A stretch of 64,000 bases of DNA from Pyrrhosoma nymphula (taxonomy: Eukaryota > Arthropoda > Insecta > Odonata > Coenagrionidae), in the NCBI GenBank assembly GCA_963573305.1, contig OY754333.1, forward strand, positions 14,902,599-14,966,598. The letters run 5' to 3'. Position numbers and translations under genes: made by a program. The notes under the pieces were generated by a model that was not told the DNA's origin, ran no database searches, and saw only the letters and a program-made list of their open reading frames with translations. This document shows, one piece after another, positions 47,521 through 58,929 of this stretch. Numbering within the stretch: position 1 is the first letter of the stretch; every line of letters begins with the position of its first letter.

Positions 47521-49540
47521 TCCATTCGAAATACTTTGCAGAGGACTTAGAAGATCGTTGAATGAACGAAGAGAGATCTGATGCAAGATGGTAATATAAT
47601 TCAATTATCTAAAGTTCTTCTTTCTAATGACCTTATAGCAGTAAGCCTGGAAAATTGTGGATTAGGAGAGTTATTACAACCGTTCATAAGAATTGTGTCG
47701 CTGAGATTGTGGAGTATTAAGAATTAATTTATGATTTTACGTGTCTTAATGATGTTTTTGATGGCAAGTGCTTTTGATTTTTCATGTGATTCGTTTGTAA
47801 TAGCTAAAGAAAAGAGCTACTTAAAAGTGTGGTGTAATTAAGAATAATACAGCTTTGTCTCTTCACCACATGAGTGCAGTAAGTTGTCCCTCGTCTTCTT
47901 TACTCACATGAACTTACTCGAGACAGGCAGCATTTTGCGTAAATACTGATGTAATGTGGTAACGAGTGTTGTATTGTACATTTTAAGTGTGGTAAGACAT
48001 TGGCATTTTAATGGATGGGATACATGGTTTTCTAAAGCCACAAAAACCAGGAAAATGAGATAAAATCCTGGAAAATAAGTTTCGCATTGGAAATAAATGA
48101 GAGATTTTTAGAGGGATGTAAAAAGAAAAATCGTACATCTTTGGTCGGAAGCTGGAAATATATGAAAGGAAATAGCGAAAATAATATTCAAGTTATAAAA
48201 AATTGGGCACAGATGAATGGCTTGTACAAAAATTAGGAATCAGGGGATCGGGGGGAGCAAAAACACTGACCCTTAGGGTTCAAAAATCCGAAGAATCGGA
48301 GAAAGGGGGGAAAAAGAATTCAAAGAGGAAATGATCAGAGGAGAAAATAAATAGTGAAGAGAGAAAACATTTACCCAAAGTGAAGGAGTGGTAGAAAAGA
48401 AGGGAAGAAATAAGCTGCTAGGAGTTAATTAACGGGTGAACTGAAGAATGAACGGCTTTTCCGTGGATATCGTTAATATATAGCAGGCCAATTTCAACAA
48501 AGAATCCAAGGGGGAGATTAGTGACTTATAGAAAAGGGTTAAAGTAGTGGTCAGTGTAATGAACTTAGATGGGGTTGAAATGAATTTACTTCGATGAGAT
48601 TGCTACCATTAACTCATGACCAAAGGAAAACTTAAAGTACATCAAATGATAAGATTTATAGTGTAGTAACGTTTTACTGAAAACTAAGGGTCGACGTAGA
48701 ATTATCGAAGGAAATTATCAATCCAAACGAGGACTAGGAGCTATTCAGATAGTCAATATACGCAGTATTGAATCAGAAGTAAGTAACGTTATTCATATGA
48801 AAATAAACAATTTCATTATAAAACTGTATGCTAGTACAGCAAAGAACCATATGTACAGTTCAAATTAGAGCTAAACAGTATGCTTCTACAGAAATTGCTG
48901 GAGAGAAATTTAAGAAATGTATTTGATAAAATATTTCAAGGCTGACCTTTATGGAAGTCCATCGTTTTTGGTTGACCTTGGCTAATGCTTTGTCCATTCT
49001 CCCTCCTCTCTAAACTTATCTGACGATCGACTGATTACTTTGATGACCAGATTAAGGATTTGGAAGAGTGTTACTTTGATATTTATTGCTAGTCATAGAA
49101 ACTTTCATAGAGAATAAGGAACGTTAAACTAAGCGATATCCCTTAACTTCCTCTTCTCGACTGACAAATGCATCCTGAAAACTTTCAAACCATGCACATC
49201 CTATACTCTCAAATTATAATTTCATAGCTATTTAAACTTATGGTACGTTTACTACGTTCCCAACTTTAAATTGAGACAGCGAACCTTTTAATGTATTGTT
49301 CCAGTCAAGATTCTCCTTCACGTACTTAAATCTTCTTTTCTGCAAGTATTATCTATGAGTATCATATTTTATTCGTGTGTTTTATGTAAATTTCACAATT
49401 CATTCGCATCATGCGTCCCTAACAGCATTTGTTTCTTTTTCCGAATTGGGCACGTTTAAGTATTAGCTATAACTTATACATGGATTCAATGTATTTCAGT
49501 CAAGTGAATAATTCCGCATTTTCTCACATCTTACCTTAGT
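47521..49540. other. AT-rich DNA, no gene seen
   Basis: No frame over 60 codons with any motif and no clear repeat was noticed. Confidence 0.4.
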
Positions 49541-49551
49541 ATCAGCAAACT

Positions 49552-50127
49552 ACTATCGGCGCAAAAAAGTTAGACTGCGCAAAAAAGTTAGACTGCGCAA
49601 AATGGTAGTCTGCATTGCCACGGGGCGATTTTATTCTTTGTGGTTTAATTTAAGTAAGAGGAAGAGTATCAACATATCCTTACACGAAAAGTTTTGCAAT
49701 ATTTTTTTTTCATAAAGCATACGTTACTCGATATTCATATACTTTTCTACTCCTCGGAAATTGAAATCTAGCTTTCGGCCATTTTAAAAGTAAAAAGAAT
49801 GAGTACAATGTTATTTAAAATAATATTTTTAATGCGGAGATGTTTTTCTATTCGTAAAAAAAATAATAAAGAGCATCAATCAAACATTGTCGCCGTGACG
49901 AGATGAAGAAGATGACCGCGTTGCCATTCCCCTAGTTTTTCGCGTGTTTTTCTTCGCTTTTTAAACCGTAGAAGCCAAACGTTTGCATTTAAACATTTTT
50001 CAATGAATGCATTTTGTATTCAAATAAACAAGGAGCAATAGGATATATTAAACGAATCTATGGAGTTCCGACGGATTTTTATACAAATGGTTAAAGTTTA
50101 GCGTTCTACCTATTTTGCGCCGATAGT
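49552..50127. mobile_element. MITE-like element with 15-bp perfect terminal repeats
   Basis: ACTATCGGCGCAAAA at 49552-49566 is exactly inverted at 50113-50127, and the match continues imperfectly through AAGTTAGAC/TAGGTAGAA. Just inside the left end the 18-bp unit GCGCAAAAAAGTTAGACT is repeated in tandem (49559-49594, plus a partial third copy). The 545-base interior is AT-rich with no coding. No target duplication was identified, so the superfamily is open. Confidence 0.6.
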
Positions 50128-50880
50128 GGTTACCACCAGGAATTGCGCTGTATCTTATCGTAACTGCTCCAATCAATAATACTCCTTTTAATATACACTT
50201 TCATTTCATCAGTTTGATAATAAATTTATCGATACTCTTTTACGCCATGCTGTATGAAACATCGGAAACACAAGGAACACTGTTCCATTTTGATCGATTT
50301 CTCTAAAATTAGGTTCTTTATAAAAAGGAGGCTTTGTGGTGCAACATTCGGTACTGCATGTTTATAGAAATAATGTTTCCCATACTGCACAAGCAATAGT
50401 ATGCTGACTTAGATTTAAAGTATCACATCGAAGGAAAGTGTAACCCTTAGTACCTGAGTTGGTATTAAGCTATTGCTGGACGATGCAAGTCATTTTATGC
50501 TTATTTGTTTAAAGTGGAAAACAATGTCCACTGCACATCCAAATTTTTCATCGTCTATGGTACAGAACTATGTACATTTAATTTGAAATATCCCTGATTT
50601 TTATTAATGTAGAGGAACAAGGCATTTTTTTATCTGGCCTTACGTTTATGGGGACAATGCCTCCAGCTTCTATTTAATAGTGTCTCTAACAATTTCTATT
50701 TTTGGAGATTATCATACAAGTTCCACGTAAAAAAATCTTTCCTATTTTTATTTTAAAGGTATTTTTTTACCTTTTAAGGCCTCTAGATCTAAATTTTTCT
50801 TACCTCGGCTTAAAAACCTAACGATTAGGTTAAGTACTCATGGATTTCTGCAGCTCAGCTAGGAAATAATTTCGGATTTA
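50128..50880. other. AT-rich DNA, no gene seen
   Basis: No repeat or coding remnant was recognised. Confidence 0.4.
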
Positions 50881-51075
50881 CCTTACGTGCCCGGGAAAGA
50901 TCCTCCCCGTAATCATTCCGCCCATACGCTCCCAATCTCGGTAATTCAAGGCATTCCGCCACGCTAAGTCGCCCGGCCGGAATCTCTCATATCCATAGAA
51001 TAAAATGGGTAATGCCCAACGGCTCCGGCGAATTGATCGAGGTTTTCTGGCCCTCCGGGCGCTAAGGGGATGATT
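50880..51075. promoter_or_regulatory. Candidate non-coding functional block
   Basis: A complex, CpG-containing stretch (GCCCGGGAAAGATCC, CGCTAAGTCGCCCGGCCGG, CTCCGGCGAATTGATCGAGG) that abuts a G-rich island. It has no tandem or inverted repeat and no sustained coding frame. Conservation would decide whether it is regulatory. Confidence 0.22.
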
Positions 51076-51850
51076 TTATGCCTTTTCGGGTCAAGGGTTT
51101 TGCGAAGTGGTCAGCCATTTCGGGGGAGAAAGGGGGGTAGGCGGGGGGGGGGGGGAGGGGAGAGCTTAAAGAAACGGGTCCCGGGGTTCGAGAAGGGATC
51201 GCGAGGTGAATGCCGGGTAGGTGGGGAAAGAGTAAAGGCGCGGCTTGTGTGGAGGGAATAGACTTGGGAAGGGGGAAGATGAGTTCTGTGGGGTGCAGGT
51301 TTAGGGCGAGGAAGGTAGGGGGGGGGAATAAGGCTGGGTTTTACGGTGGTGGGTGAAATGGTATAGGCCGATGACCAGCTGAATCTGCTTGTATTGTGAC
51401 CACCGCAGCAGTGGGGGATTAAGGTGGATGTAGGGGAACGGCAGTGATAGGCTACGCACACTGGTGCCTTCTCCGTCTCTCTCTCTCTTACTCGGTCGGT
51501 GGGCGACCCAGGGGAGAACATGGTGTCGGCCTGTGTTTCGCGAGTTCAGTGGTAGCGGGAGAGTATTACCAGGCGGCATTAGAGCTGTGGGAGGCTGTGC
51601 TCGGTGGGGGTTCCGGGATGGAACGGCGAAGGCATGTGGTCGCGGCCAGCATATCCCTGCGTACGCAGCAGCGTTGGGAGGTTGGCGTCATCCCTCGTCG
51701 CTCTTTATATAGGAACAAGGGATTTGGAGCAGCGTCGCCGGCGGACCGATGGGTTAATTATAAGTCGTGGGCGGCAGTATGGGGGGGAGCTGGGGAGAAC
51801 GCCCCGCAGTTCATTAAATAGAGTGAGTGGCCGGACATAATGAGGGAAGA
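51076..51850. other. G-rich island followed by mixed GC-rich DNA
   Basis: The left half is nearly pure G/A (G12 at 51145-51156 within a GGGAGGGG context). The right half is GC-rich but balanced. Up to six frames on both strands overlap here, none with a domain, which is what composition alone would give. Confidence 0.45.
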
Positions 51851-53010
51851 ATTGGATTGTTTCGAAGTTTCGTGCCGTCTCGCTCCGCGTCAATTTTTAA
51901 TCATCCCATTTCCCACAGATATATTTTTTTCCTGCTTGCAATTAGCTGAAAAATATAGACGTGAAAGATTCATAAACGCTTCTGAATCGGGTCACATTGA
52001 AGAATGTAAGTGAAACGACGACTGAGATCTAAATGCCATGTCATTCAATTCATCAATAGCAATGTTGCCATCGGTGCAATTTTGCCAAATGCGTTATATC
52101 CTTGCAATCATACAGAGTGATATTTATGAGAATTTTGGTGGTTACCATCAACAAAAAATCTATAGTGATATTTAGTATTGAAGATCTAACGTTAAAGACT
52201 GTTGGCAGTATTAGAAAGACTTTATTTCGATTTTAAGACGTGTTTTTCTTCTTTTCTGACGATAAGTTAAAAGATTGCCTTAGAATGTTTACGCTAAAAT
52301 ACCTTTAGAGGACAATTGCCTTTTGGTCTGTCTTGCGCTGCACACGTGTGTCTCAGATTCCAATTCAAATGCTAATACTCATCATCATGTGGATTAATTG
52401 GTCTCTAGGATCGCTTTCATGTAATCTACTGTCAGATTTTCATTCTAAGAGATAACCTTACACAAGAATAATTTTAAGTGCACACCTTTTTCACCGCGCA
52501 CAATAAATGCAGTTATAGTGAGTCACCAATTTGACGAATACTCTTTATATTATGAACTAGGAAATTTTTCCGAAGCGTTATTAATTCAAACGACGCGTTG
52601 TCATCATGTATAAACTCCATTTCGCAAGTTTGTTCCCTTTAAACTCCATTAGAGGTACGATTTAAGCTAGGAAGTTAAATTAGTTAATTATATGAAAATA
52701 GTCATTTTATTAGGTAGTTGCTAGGGTAGATGTTAACTGATAATTAAAGTATTAATAAAATTTAAAACAGATTTTATGATTGTTAATATTTTTAGTGGTG
52801 ATTATAAAATTTTGTAGAAATATTAGTGTTTTAATTACTTACCACAATATTCTGGGATAATCAAATGGTTTTACGTATTTAACAGTTAATCAAATTCGGT
52901 AACTAACCTTTTTTCGTTTGGCCTTTATTTATTTTTGTCGTTTCCTCCATTCTTTTATATCATAGGTAATTTTTCTCATTAGTGTACAATATTTATCGCA
53001 TCAAATTTTT
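51851..53010. other. AT-rich DNA, no gene seen
   Basis: No repeat or coding remnant was recognised. Confidence 0.4.
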
Positions 53011-53014
53011 CATG

Positions 53015-53215
53015 ATCAAAGATAACACTTTATATTTTCCACACTTATTTTTATTGCACCTCGACCGGTTTCAACGCTTTCACGTCATTTTCAAGAGGAG
53101 ATGTCAGCAATATTAGCAATGTCCGGCGCCAGTATATTCCAGTCGGCTATGTGTGAGCCGGACTTTGGTATTCTATTTAGAAAAAAAAGTGTGGAAAATA
53201 CAAAGTATCTTTGAT
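53015..53215. mobile_element. MITE-like hairpin repeat with CGACCGGTTTC core
   Basis: A left arm (53015-53053) and right arm (53178-53215) pair as inverted repeats over ATCAAAGATA, then TTTTCCACACTT and the T-rich tail. Just inside the left arm lies TATTGCACCTCGACCGGTTTC, followed by ACGTCATTTTCAAGAGG. The phrase TATTGCAC then CGACCGGTTTC is shared with the hairpin at 18.8 kb. No coding, and no clear target duplication. Best read as a non-autonomous element related to that hairpin. Confidence 0.6.
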
Positions 53216-53780
53216 TAATATGAATTTCCACAAAGTGAACCCGTCAACAATTGATCTAGATTTTTTCTATTAATTAACTCCTTTTCATTTATTGTTCTAA
53301 ATGTTTATTCATTGTTATAATCAACTCCTGATAATAGACAAGACACATTCAAGATAAAATAGAAGCAATAGTCATGATGCATGTCTATGCTCGTATATCT
53401 AGGCTTTTTCCATGAATTCGTGTTCATGATGTATGAATATTATCTATTGACATATTTTGTTTAGTGAATGGGAAAACCTTCCTACGTAAAAGTTGTAAAC
53501 GTCAGAGGGGGAAAATGAACTTTGGACATTCTGATATAATAGGTTTTCATCACGCGTTCTGTTGATATATTTTTTTGTAATGAAGTTTATGAAACATCCA
53601 TGGCAAATATGGGCTGGGCATCACGTGAGGGAATCATATTTTATTAAATGCTGATTTTGTAATAACATCTAATAATCCTCTCTGACAATTTGATTTTTCT
53701 CCACGTCTGCGTGTAACACAACTTGCTAAAAGTTTGGAAAACTCAGGAAGAAAGCAAGAGAAACGTTTATCCTTGGATAA
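53216..53780. other. AT-rich DNA, no gene seen
   Basis: No repeat or coding remnant was recognised. Confidence 0.4.
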
Positions 53781-54740
53781 ATATTGTCATCCCTTTTTAG
53801 TTACGACAAGCTCCTCAACGAGCAAGATCCGAACTGTATCAAGTTTCCCCCGGCAAAGCATTCACGAATATGCCACCAAGAAGTCTTAAACTTGCTCCTT
53901 CTTCGAACGAAAGCAGTTCCGTTCCCCTCAAATCCTCTTCTGTTTGTCGGCCTGTATACATCTTCCCAAGACTCGACTGTTGCGTGGCAACGCCCGTCAT
54001 TAGAGTCGCATTTTGCCCAAAGAGGAGACCAACATTACGGCCCCTGGTTGGGGATAGTCCCGTTACCAGCAGAGACGACGACGCTTCTCTTTCCATTCTA
54101 CCCGTCGTGAACGACCCATCTTGGGCCAACTTCCACACTTTCGTCTCTTCTCTTCACTCCCCCGTACCCCTCCGCCCCGTCCCCCCCTAGGTTCATCTCC
54201 AACCCACTCTCCCGACCACCACCCCAACTCCGTCCCATGAAACCGCTGATCCTCTCTCATATTCCCCGCAGCCCCTAGACCCGTACCCCCATCCACCTAA
54301 CCGTGCTCCTCAAACAAATACCCTGAGCCCCCCACCACCGTCCTCCTCCTGAAGTCAGGACCGAAAAGAGTCCAAGTTCCCATCCCAGAACCCTTCTTTA
54401 CTCCTGATTTTTTGTCCCGCACTACGACCACCTACAAGTTCCCCCTTTTTTAAGCCTCTGATTTTTATTTCATTTGTTTTCTTCATCCCTTAACGTTCTC
54501 CCTTCCCCCATTTCTTTTATTTTTTGCTTCTCTCTCCCCCCGCGTTTTAGTTTTTGACTGCTTTAATTTTCTTACGCGGTGTTAAAATGCGTGTTATTAA
54601 TTGTCCTCTTCCATCCCCCTCTCTCGGCATCCAGAAGTTTCTTCGTCTTTATCTCGCTGGACCATTCAAGGCTGGTGCTTGGGGGAGCAACTCCGGCCCA
54701 TGGTCGTCTTTATTTCGGCCGCGCTGGACTCGTTTTGTTT
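53780..54740. other. GC-rich island, pyrimidine-rich plus strand
   Basis: C/T-rich from about 54080 to 54560 (CCCCGTCCCCCCC at 54176-54188). The first 300 bases are more balanced and hold overlapping plus and minus frames of about 100 codons with no domain. Confidence 0.45.
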
Positions 54741-56520
54741 CCTTCATAGCTCCATTCCAAAACTTTTTTGCTTATTTCCATGCTGTTACTCCTTCAATAT
54801 ATTAAGTTAAAAACACTACATGTAATTGTGTAACAAGTAATCGTGAGCTAACAACAAAGCTGTAATTTTTTTAATACTGTTCCTTGTGAAATAATTCCAA
54901 TCATGCTGTTGTTACTCCGGAGCTCTTATTTCGGATTGTGGGGAGAAAATTTCACCATAAACTTTTTATTCTATTCACTCTTATACGATTATCAGATTTT
55001 ATTGTGGATTTGATGCTCCTGAAAAATTACTTTTTTATTTCCTGCACTATTCGGATAAATGTAGCTCCATTCATTGTACTTCATCAATCTTCAATATCAC
55101 CTGAGTCTGCTGGCGGTAGCTTGTTCATTATTTAATTACAGAAAGAAGAAAGTTTCAAATCGTATTTATCCACACTGTTTTATTGATACTACCTTGTTGA
55201 CGTTTATTATTTTATCCAAACTGTTTTATTGATGTTTATTTAACTTGTGTCTAAAAGGACGCAATTTTATCGCTGTTTAATAGAGAAATAAACGAAATAT
55301 TTAACTATTATATGATTTTTCAGTATCGCTATACTAGAAACTAATTTAAGCTTAGCGAATAACGAGAGGCATGGTAAAATAATACCAACACAAAGCGGTT
55401 AATATTTCAATGATATCATCTTCGTGTTGGTATTAATTCCGTGTAACTTAATCACTTTCAAACGACGGTGATTGATCGTACTTCAAAAGCATTTTTTTTG
55501 CTTCTTAAGTGCTGATCATTAAAACGTCATCCATTTCCAAAATATCGATTCTGCATTAGGTGGCTGGGTGCTCATTATAATGCTATATTTACTTATTGTG
55601 TTCAAAGATTCGTGTGAGCTAGAGCGGGTAATAGGATCGTCGCAATTATAATCTTAACGTGACTGCTCTACTACCATTTCCTCGTAACTAACTGGCATTT
55701 GCCTTCCTCGCTAAATATCTTTCGAGCATTTACGGAAAATTCAGTGTATTAAAAATAATGTTTTTGAAGATGTTACTCACGATCAGAGATTTTAAAAATG
55801 TTATCTTTATTGTTTAATGCATTTCATAGGTACACATATCTCGGCGTTACTATTGCAAATTGAACTATTCAGGAATTTCATATAAGTGTGGTCCTATCAA
55901 CTAAATTAGTCTTACGTGTAGAAGCAATGGGAGATCTTTTTCAGGCATTATTTTTTATCAAAATATATGAAACATAGTTAACATATTTTTCTATGTGATT
56001 AGTGATGGATCATCTTTTTGTGAGTATGGTGAGGTAGGGCTGTGTATTAGCCAATAAACGTGTGCAACAGGATGCATCTCAAGAACTGGGTTATAATGGC
56101 GTAATACTTGCTACTCTCATTTTTTCCAATACTGCACTTGTTGATGTAAGAATTAAACTTTAAGTTAAATAAAATGCACATTAAAATTTGAAATACGCCC
56201 TGAAAAAATCATTTGAATAGACTCGAATACGAACCACGATATTACCAAATTCGATCAATTGTCCAAACAAACCACGTTTAATATCAAGTACTATCATTAT
56301 TTTAAAACTACACGCTAGACTATATTTTGCTTTTGCGAGTGGCATCGTGCCACAATCGGTTTTACAAAAGTGCATGCCTTAGTTAATTGATTCATTCATG
56401 TTAATTGGTAAGTTACAGTGTGATTAAACTACAATTTATTCGTATGACAGTGGGTCCCAAATAAGCGCTATTAATTGGTCGCAAACCACGGTTAGCGCAG
56501 CTATTGGGACAACGAATCCC
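54741..56520. other. AT-rich DNA, with small repeats only
   Basis: A 46-bp-spaced direct repeat of TTATCCAMACTGTTTTATTG occurs at about 55166 and 55212. No coding remnant was recognised. Confidence 0.45.
55380..55435. repeat. Hairpin, 16-bp arms
   Basis: TAATACCAACACAAAG (55380-55395) pairs with CTTCGTGTTGGTATTA (55420-55435), one mismatch, with a 24-base loop. Confidence 0.75.
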
Positions 56521-56529
56521 CTCTTCGTA

Positions 56530-57170
56530 CTCATTCTACTTCTTTATGTTTCTCAATTTCCTTCCTCGGCCACGATTTACCTTTAGTTGGCACCATTCTC
56601 CTTTTTAGTTCGTGTCGTTCTCTCCCGGCTACTTCTCGCTTTCCATTTGCCCATCTCCGACCACTCCCATGCCCCTGGTCCCTTATCATCCTTTTGAGAG
56701 AACCGTCGGGAAGTTTCATTTTTCTTCGTTGTTTCCTTTAATATCCTCCCCTTCTCGCTTCCGCACTTGTCCCTCTCCTGTCACCCCATCCCGTCACCGT
56801 TTGTTTCTCTATCTCTCTTCTTCCCCGCTTTCATTCCCTCCCCCCCCCTCTCTGTTGCTCGCCCTGCGCGATCCGACCCACGTATTCCCCAGACTCAAGT
56901 TCCATCATGCTTTTCCTCCCTTCCTCCACCCTCCTCTCCTTGCCTTTCTTCCGACCCATCCCTCCCTTTCCTTACAAATCTCTTCCTTAACTTTGGTCTC
57001 CCACCAACATCCCCCACCACCTTCGCCTTCGGCGTCCGTCATATCTCCTTTAACTCCAACACATAAAATGCCGGGTTCCCTTCAGAACCCTCATACCCCC
57101 CCCTCATACCCACCTATTGTTCCTCCCTTCGACCCCCCCCCCCTGGTCCCACACTCAAACCAGAGGCCGT
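56530..57170. other. GC-rich island, pyrimidine-rich plus strand
   Basis: A nearly all-pyrimidine plus strand (CCCTCCCCCCCCTCTC near 56836, CGACCCCCCCCCCCTGG near 57129). The 186-codon plus frame is Pro/Ser/Leu/His-rich, without a domain. Confidence 0.5.
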
Positions 57171-57171
57171 A

Positions 57172-57480
57172 AAAGTGCACGGAGCATCTCGGGCCCGCAC
57201 ATTAATGTCTCGTGTTGCTGCTGTTAATGCCGCGACCGTGCCTTTATTAGACAAACAAGTTTCGAGGATTTTAATATGATGCCGCCCTTTTTCCTTAGCC
57301 TCCCTATGCGATGGGCCACCCCTGCCCTTCCCCTTAAGGAAAATCGTAATCTCGCAGCGGTCTTTAAAGGATTGGCCCCGGATCGATACGGGATAAAATT
57401 AAAGTGTACGAGGACGTGCGGAACCTTCCGAAATCAAGAGGATGGCCGTAAGGCTTGTAATCATCCCTTAGGTTAATCGT
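57172..57480. promoter_or_regulatory. Candidate conserved regulatory block
   Basis: A complex stretch directly after the pyrimidine tract, holding several homeodomain-type cores (ACATTAATGT, TGTTAATGCC, CTTTATTAGAC, TTTTAATATG) mixed with CpG words such as GCCGCGACCG and GGATCGATACGGG. The 66-codon plus frame has no domain. Sequence complexity here resembles arthropod conserved non-coding DNA, but this is inference without an alignment. Confidence 0.3.
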
Positions 57481-58915
57481 TTGAAAACGCGATCATTAAG
57501 TGCCTTAATGTACACTCTTCATAATGGTTATTAGCATATAGTTTTCGGAAGCATAGTTTCAAGAATCTGAACTAGTAGGTACTCTTTTATCCTGCTCACC
57601 TTCTATCTTTTGTCTAATCAGTGACATTTATCGTACAAGACCCGATTTTTATGCACTAAAAACAATTTATATTTAGTCATATTACATTCAGTAGTTACCG
57701 TTAACTGTTTCTTAAATCGAAAATAATGATTAAAGAAATTAATTATTAATGCCTGTGGCTAAAATTAACTTGCGTATTTCTTCAGTTAATGTGCAGGAAA
57801 AAATATTTTTAAATATCCTCCGTAGTGTGTATATGTATCTTATCTACGAATACGGTTTTAGATATATACTTACAAGGGTTGACTGCTATTGTTAATTTGA
57901 ATTATTTTACGTTTTTTTTGCTTTTACAAACATCTCGGTGATTACGCCAATATTTGTATACTTGGAAGAAGGGTATATAAATTTTAATGTCTAAGTAAAG
58001 GCTTAGATAAGGTGAAAAGTATATTCAACTCGGTATGGTAGAGTTGTGAATGAAAAACGTAACCTGTAGAGATTGCAAGCCAGAATTTCCATGTACACCT
58101 TAAAAAAAGGAATGTTTGAGTATTTTTTTAATATTGAGACACAATAATGGTAGTCACAGAATATTTTTAAATACGACAATGTTTAGCTTTTATTTAAATA
58201 AACTGCAGCTTGATTGCTTAGTTTATTTTTAGGATTGAATCCTAAGAAAAATGGCGAAATATCAAGACTAATTCTAGAGAAATTATAATTTAAGTGCTCA
58301 ACTGAACATTTTGCTGCATGAAATGAAAAAGGTTCATACATACCTATTTATTTTCATCATGGAAACGTGAGTCGTATTTTCAATGGGTTGAGTACGCAAG
58401 ATGAGGTGAATTAATTTTCAGAGTGTGAGGCCCTCATTAATGTTGTACTACTATTTCGTTTTCATGCATGTAGTAGCACCAATAAACCCTTCAGTAGGCA
58501 AGAGTAATTTACGAGCTATCAGAAGCTTGTACTCACGCTGGAAGAGAGATGCGGTACTTCGATAGTGAAATGCTGGCACACTCCTCACCGGTCACAAAGC
58601 GGGATCCATGTCCTGTTCAATTGCAAAGAACTCTAGCAGGCACAATGCTCGAATTTAATATCAGCGTAAATAGCATAACCACTTATGGAACCTAGCATGA
58701 GTCATTAAACTAACATTCGGGCTATCAAATTCTCTAAGACTTATCCCGTCCCTATCCTGAGTAAGTTCAGAAACGCAGTGGGATTGATGGCGAATGCAAA
58801 TGAATGGAGTCGCTATAAGCTTCACCATAGTGTTCACGCTGTTAAATCACATTCGCTATGTTGCTTTATTTCGAAGCAAATAAACTTAATTATTACCGCT
58901 TCTGTTTTTACATCT
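57481..58915. other. AT-rich DNA, no gene seen
   Basis: No coding remnant was recognised until the LINE begins at about 58.93 kb. Confidence 0.4.
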
Positions 58916-58929
58916 TCTTTTTTTCACTT

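Noticed and set aside
56612..57172. 186-codon plus-strand open frame as a host gene
   Set aside because: It is the translation of a nearly all-pyrimidine strand; Pro/Ser/Leu/His-rich with two other overlapping frames.
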